DNA from: Cannabis sativa
Lineage: Eukaryota; Streptophyta; Magnoliopsida; Rosales; Cannabaceae
Assembly: GCF_029168945.1 (NCBI RefSeq)
Contig: NC_083601.1
Coordinates: forward strand, 32,725,660 to 32,789,659
Length of the DNA: 64,000 nt
Reading direction: 5' to 3'
Below, in pieces: positions 60,101 through 64,000 of the stretch. Below the pieces are notes generated by a model, which saw only the letters and a list, made by a program, of their open reading frames with translations, had not been told where the DNA came from and ran no database searches. Positions within the stretch are counted from its first letter, which is position 1; every line of letters begins with the position of its first letter. A program made the position numbers and the translations under genes.

Positions 60101-63002
60101 TTTGTCCTTTCTAGAAGCAAGTACTAAAAAATAATATTGATGCCTATCCAGTAGAAATAAAAACTTAGAAGGTGCAGAGTAAAATTACAAAATAAGAGTT
60201 CTAATCTATCGAAATAATTGGAAACCTTGAACAACAATTCAATATTGAATAGTGCCAACATAAACACAACCATACTTTATTTGATCAGTAAAACTGAGGT
60301 TCTTGACCAAATTATGAAATTATTCAACTATCATAAGAACTTTGGGCGAAGATATAATTATGGCTACACAAATTACAAACTTATGAATAAATCAAGAATA
60401 CTGAAACGCTAATCATTGAGATGAAACTATGAAAGAAAAAAATGATCACCTGTCATAAGTGCAATATCTTGCAAAAGAGCTTTCTTTCCATCTCCAAGTC
60501 CAGGACATTTTATAACAGCAACATTCAGTAGACCTTGCATTTTGTTTACTACAAGAGTTTCTAGCACTGCTGATGAGATATCCTCTGCAATAATAAGCAA
60601 GGGAACACTCAATTGGGTAGTCTTTTCCAGTAAAGGGACTATGTCCTTAACAGCAGAGATCTTCTGATCAGTTACAAGGACTTTAGCATTGTCAAATTCC
60701 ACAGTAGACTTGTCTTGATTGGTAATGAAGTGAGAGGACATGTAACCCTTGTCAATCTGTGCAGAATGTACATAATGATGTAAATACAAACATAAGGGCA
60801 ACTCTAATGGTGAAACCCAAATTTAGTGTTAATCAACACGGAATCAACACCGAAAGATTACTATTTTAGCACTAAATTTTTTTTTAATTTTAACCACAAC
60901 ACCACAAATTATACTAAAAAGTATTTTTTTTATATTCATATTATTTTATTTAATTATTTTAGCACTAAAAAGTTTTCCAATCCCAACCCAAAAAGTATTA
61001 TTTAATTAGTGGAACATCGTATACTCCCATAAAAATAAGATAGGTTTGCAGTTCGATTGAAAAGTTTTGTGGGAAAATCACATTATATATAGGATTTTGC
61101 TGCTCGGTTGGAGATGGCCTAAGTAGATAAAAATAGCATGAATATCATGTGGTTTTTGATTGAAGAGCTCTGTACTGAGGTTTGGATTCGTTTGTGCATG
61201 CTTGGTTGCAGTTTTGTACTTAGATTTTGACTATCTATAGTTCTAGTTTTATGCTTTTCAGTAAGATACAATACCTCAAGTACACTTAAATTAATTCTTT
61301 AATATATACTACCTCAAAATAAGGAATGCAAATCCAGAATTCAAGTATACGTATAAGCAGAAATTAAAGATATAAGTATAACCATCAATTTCCAAGCAAG
61401 AAGCAACAGCCATTTAGAACTACCAACAATAATCCATCACAGAGATACTGTTAAGCTGTCAATTTAATACTAAAGCTTTGAACATTTTACACTTGTAATT
61501 TAGCTTCGGTTATGTGGGATATCAGGGTATGAAATATTGAAATATAATTCAACCTGATATGCACAGTTTTCAGCTTTTATCATCAAACAATAATGAAAGA
61601 ACTTTCCATATTTAATTCTTATTAAGTTACCTTCATTCCTTCCTCAACAAGCACAGAGGTTTCAAATGATGAGGATGACTCAATTGAGATCACTCCATCA
61701 GGGCCAATTTTTTCTATAGCGTCAGCAATTAAGTTCCCGATGAACTCATCGTTTCCAGCAGAGATTGAGGCCACGGCTGCAGAACAAAGCCACTTTTAAT
61801 ACATAACACTAATTAAGTTATAAGCTATAATATAATATGAGCAAGTAGAAGTCATGACCTTTAACATCACTCCTTCCTTTCACAGGGAAACTTCTATCCT
61901 TCAAGACTTTGACCAATTCCCTTACAGTCTTTTCCATTCCCTTTTTCAAAGAAATTGGATTAGCGCCAAAAGCAACAGCCAACAACCCACATTTGATCAT
62001 TTCCCGGGTCATTATAATCGCAGTGGTGGTACCGTCACCAGCCAAATCATTCATTTTACTTGCAACCTACAAGTGAAACTCTTAAATGTGATATCTCTGA
62101 TTATAAACCTCAAAATGAATCAAAACAAATTCAGGGAGAGTATCATGTAGCAACCATGGATAACCTCTTGAATTAGCATTGCCCCTGCATTTTCGATTCC
62201 ATCTGACAGCTCTATAGATCGTACAATTGTAACACCATCATTAATTACTTTTAGCTTGTCACCCTCAGAAAGAATAACATTTCGCCCTGCACGGTTCCAC
62301 TTGTATCAGATAATCATGAAGCACAGATAAGAAAACATACTTCTAGAAAAAGACTTATTTTCATTTATGAGTTGTGAGGGAACATGGGGTAACCATAATT
62401 CATGCGTATAAAAAATAATAAAATTCAAAAACACATAAAACATAACGAAATTCAACAACTGATGGTTGTATAACACAAACTTTTTCCAATAGTTGAAGAA
62501 ATCACAGTTTCAAAGCTCGCCTCTACACTTTGAAACACGTTTTATTTAATATGGTAAGATTAGAAAACCAGAAATGAACTTTCATATATGAACTAAACGA
62601 AATTGGCGTCTACCCAGATTGCATATGAATGATTAGAATGAAACCCAAGTATCGAAAAGGAAAGGTAACCTTTAGGTCCTAAGGTAAGAGAAACAGCATC
62701 GGCTAGCTTATCAATCCCAGCTTGTAAGGCTTCCCTACATTCAGAGCCGAATAATATCCTTTTCGGGCCAGCTCTGAGCACAAGAGTTCTCCTTCTTTGT
62801 AGATTTTTCCAAAACCCAGGAGATAGTCTTTGCTTTCTGCCATGGCCTTGTGCTTGTAACTGCAAAATTACTCATCATTAGTCCAAAAACACCATTGTAC
62901 AAATACCCAATTTACAAACTAAAACCGCCCGAGAGGAAAATTACTAACGGAGAACAATGGTGTCTGAGGGTAGAGCTGAGAATATGAGAAGGCAATAGGC
63001 AT
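57176..63002 (-). CDS. CPN60A2: Chloroplast chaperonin 60 subunit alpha 2
   Basis: This group I (GroEL-type) chaperonin subunit folds imported and plastid-made proteins in the stroma; Arabidopsis CPN60A2 is needed for embryo development. Nine exons on the minus strand (62949-63002, 62670-62859, 62165-62286, 61859-62066, 61631-61776, 60450-60756, 59490-59740, 57783-57983, 57176-57463) join in frame to 588 residues. Residues 1-50 form a Ser/Arg-rich plastid transit peptide ([13 protein letters not shown]...). Core motifs are LTLGPKGRNVIL, the ATP-site [34 protein letters not shown] and [17 protein letters not shown]. Later come [32 protein letters not shown] and [11 protein letters not shown]. 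Residues such as [20 protein letters not shown] and the C-terminal VPLLPGISP are typical of alpha 2 rather than alpha 1. It lacks a GGM tail. Exon 1 is only 18 codons. Confidence 0.93.
60796..61119. mobile_element. Tourist/Harbinger-like MITE in an intron of CPN60A2
   Basis: The ends are inverted: GGGCAACTCTAATGG on the left and CGGTTGGAGATGGCC on the right. TAA triplets at 60793-60795 and 61120-61122 match the 3-bp TWA target of PIF/Harbinger elements. It is 324 bp, non-coding and AT-rich inside, and lies between exons 5 and 6 of the chaperonin gene. Confidence 0.75.
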
Positions 63003-63090
63003 TTCCCTTTCCGTTGGGGCTATCAGTTTTCAGCTATCTGAACAAGCTTACGAGGTTTTTGCTTTTCAAGGGTTTAAGCATGTAAGGTAA
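63003..63090 (-). promoter_or_regulatory. Short upstream region of CPN60A2
   Basis: Only about 88 bases separate the chaperonin ATG from the Tourist-like element. They probably hold most of the leader, so the promoter would extend into the transposon. No clear TATA box is seen. Confidence 0.4.
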
Positions 63091-63519
63091 GGTGGTGTTT
63101 GGTTCAGTGGGATTTAATTGTAATTGTAACGGTAATAGGAATAGTAATAGAATGTGATGGTAATATTAATGAAATTACTAAAATTATGTTTGGTTTATTT
63201 TGCATGAGTATTGTAATCAATTTTTTTATTTGGTTTAGTATAAAAATAAAATTGAATAATTAGTATATTGACTAAAATGTTCTTATTTTATTTATTGTCA
63301 ACTACATTTGGTAAAGAGGTAAGAGAGAGACGGGTAGAAAAGTTATTTTGTAGTATATTGGTAATTATAATCCTCATTTATGAGTTATACGAATTCATCC
63401 AAGTAATGTAATACTCATTACAATGTAAAAGGATTACAAAAGTTAAAAATCCCAACCAAACATTATAATTGTAACATCCATTCTATTCCAATCTTAATTA
63501 CACTAAAGCAAACATATCC
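63091..63519. mobile_element. Tourist/Harbinger-like MITE upstream of CPN60A2
   Basis: The left end is GGTGGTGTTTGGTTCAGTG and the right end CACTAAAGCAAACATATCC, inverted with a few mismatches. TAA target duplications are at 63088-63090 and 63520-63522. It is 429 bp and non-coding. Confidence 0.8.
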
Positions 63520-63522
63520 TAA

Positions 63523-64000
63523 TAGCAAAGCAACTCCACCTAGTATTAATTGTGATTCAATTGTGGTTGTAAGTTAGGTGAATAATCCTCATTTATATGT
63601 TAGTTTCAATTCTATTCTTTTGGATGTTAATCCTTTTTAATAGTTGTAGTTAGTGGTGGTAGTGTTGTCCATACACTTAGCAAATTTTATTGTTAGTATA
63701 AGAGAACGTATATAAACAAGTGTTTGTCCACGATTTTTAAATTCTTTTATAAAAATTACAAATAAAAAAAAATACTATGCAATTACAAATTATATTTTTC
63801 CAAATTGCACAATACAACTAGAGCATTGAGTATGTAATAGGAAATTTTATAAATATGATTTAGATGGCCTCACACTATAAATTTTAGAGAATAATCAATT
63901 TTTTAGGTATTTTTAGTTTTTTATTTTGAAATGGAGATTTTTATTTAACGAGAACATTAATCCATTAAAATAAATATTAAATCTAAAGGAGCATTAAGCT
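63523..64000. other. AT-rich flanking region
   Basis: No gene or element is recognised before the window ends. Confidence 0.45.

Overview
This is a nuclear window from a flowering plant, and the gene content points to a eudicot. Genes are split by GT-AG introns, the intergenic DNA is very AT-rich, and transposons are abundant. The gene families (plastid CPN60 alpha 2, EIN3/EIL, pectin methylesterase with a PMEI pro-region, PLS and P-type PPR proteins, COPT copper transporter, plant inositol 5-phosphatase) are plant families. The species cannot be named from the sequence alone.

Layout. 1-1986 is AT-rich DNA ending in a repeat built from TTTTAGTCACAA units. 1987-12981 is a complete minus-strand Sirevirus-type Ty1/copia element: two LTRs of about 1.2 kb, gag, protease, integrase, RT/RNase H, and an extra (env-like position) ORF. 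Its LTRs are close but its coding region carries many single-base frameshifts. 14865-17555 (+) is an eight-exon inositol polyphosphate 5-phosphatase. 18945-19282 (+) is a small secreted-peptide gene with a CLE46-like C-terminus. 19.7-25.9 kb is a transposon graveyard that includes a 995-bp hAT element. 26042-29955 (+) is a four-exon pectin methylesterase whose first intron holds two small DNA transposons. 30901-35994 (-) and 36584-38569 (+) are two unrelated PPR genes arranged head to head. A plastid ndhB fragment lies just past the second one. 39498-41930 is a 2.4-kb LTR element with a perfect target duplication and a single unrecognised 602-codon ORF. 42887-43363 (-) is a COPT copper transporter. 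43.9-51.7 kb is gene-poor, with several inverted-repeat elements. 53200-55062 (+) is an EIN3/EIL ethylene-response regulator with a leader intron and two short uORFs. 57176-63002 (-) is a nine-exon plastid chaperonin CPN60 alpha 2, with Tourist-like elements in one intron and in its upstream flank.

The host genes are ordinary independent plant genes; nothing suggests a cluster or shared pathway. The most unusual features are the orphan-ORF LTR element, the array of six hairpins sharing a CTCCCGA core in the Sirevirus LTRs, the frameshift pattern in that element, the CLE46-like peptide gene and the plastid insertion. Exon joins of the multi-exon genes were checked by reading phase: every proposed splice keeps frame and total coding lengths are multiples of three. 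Transposon limits rest on visible LTRs, terminal inverted repeats and target duplications. Family names rest on recognised motifs, not on database searches.
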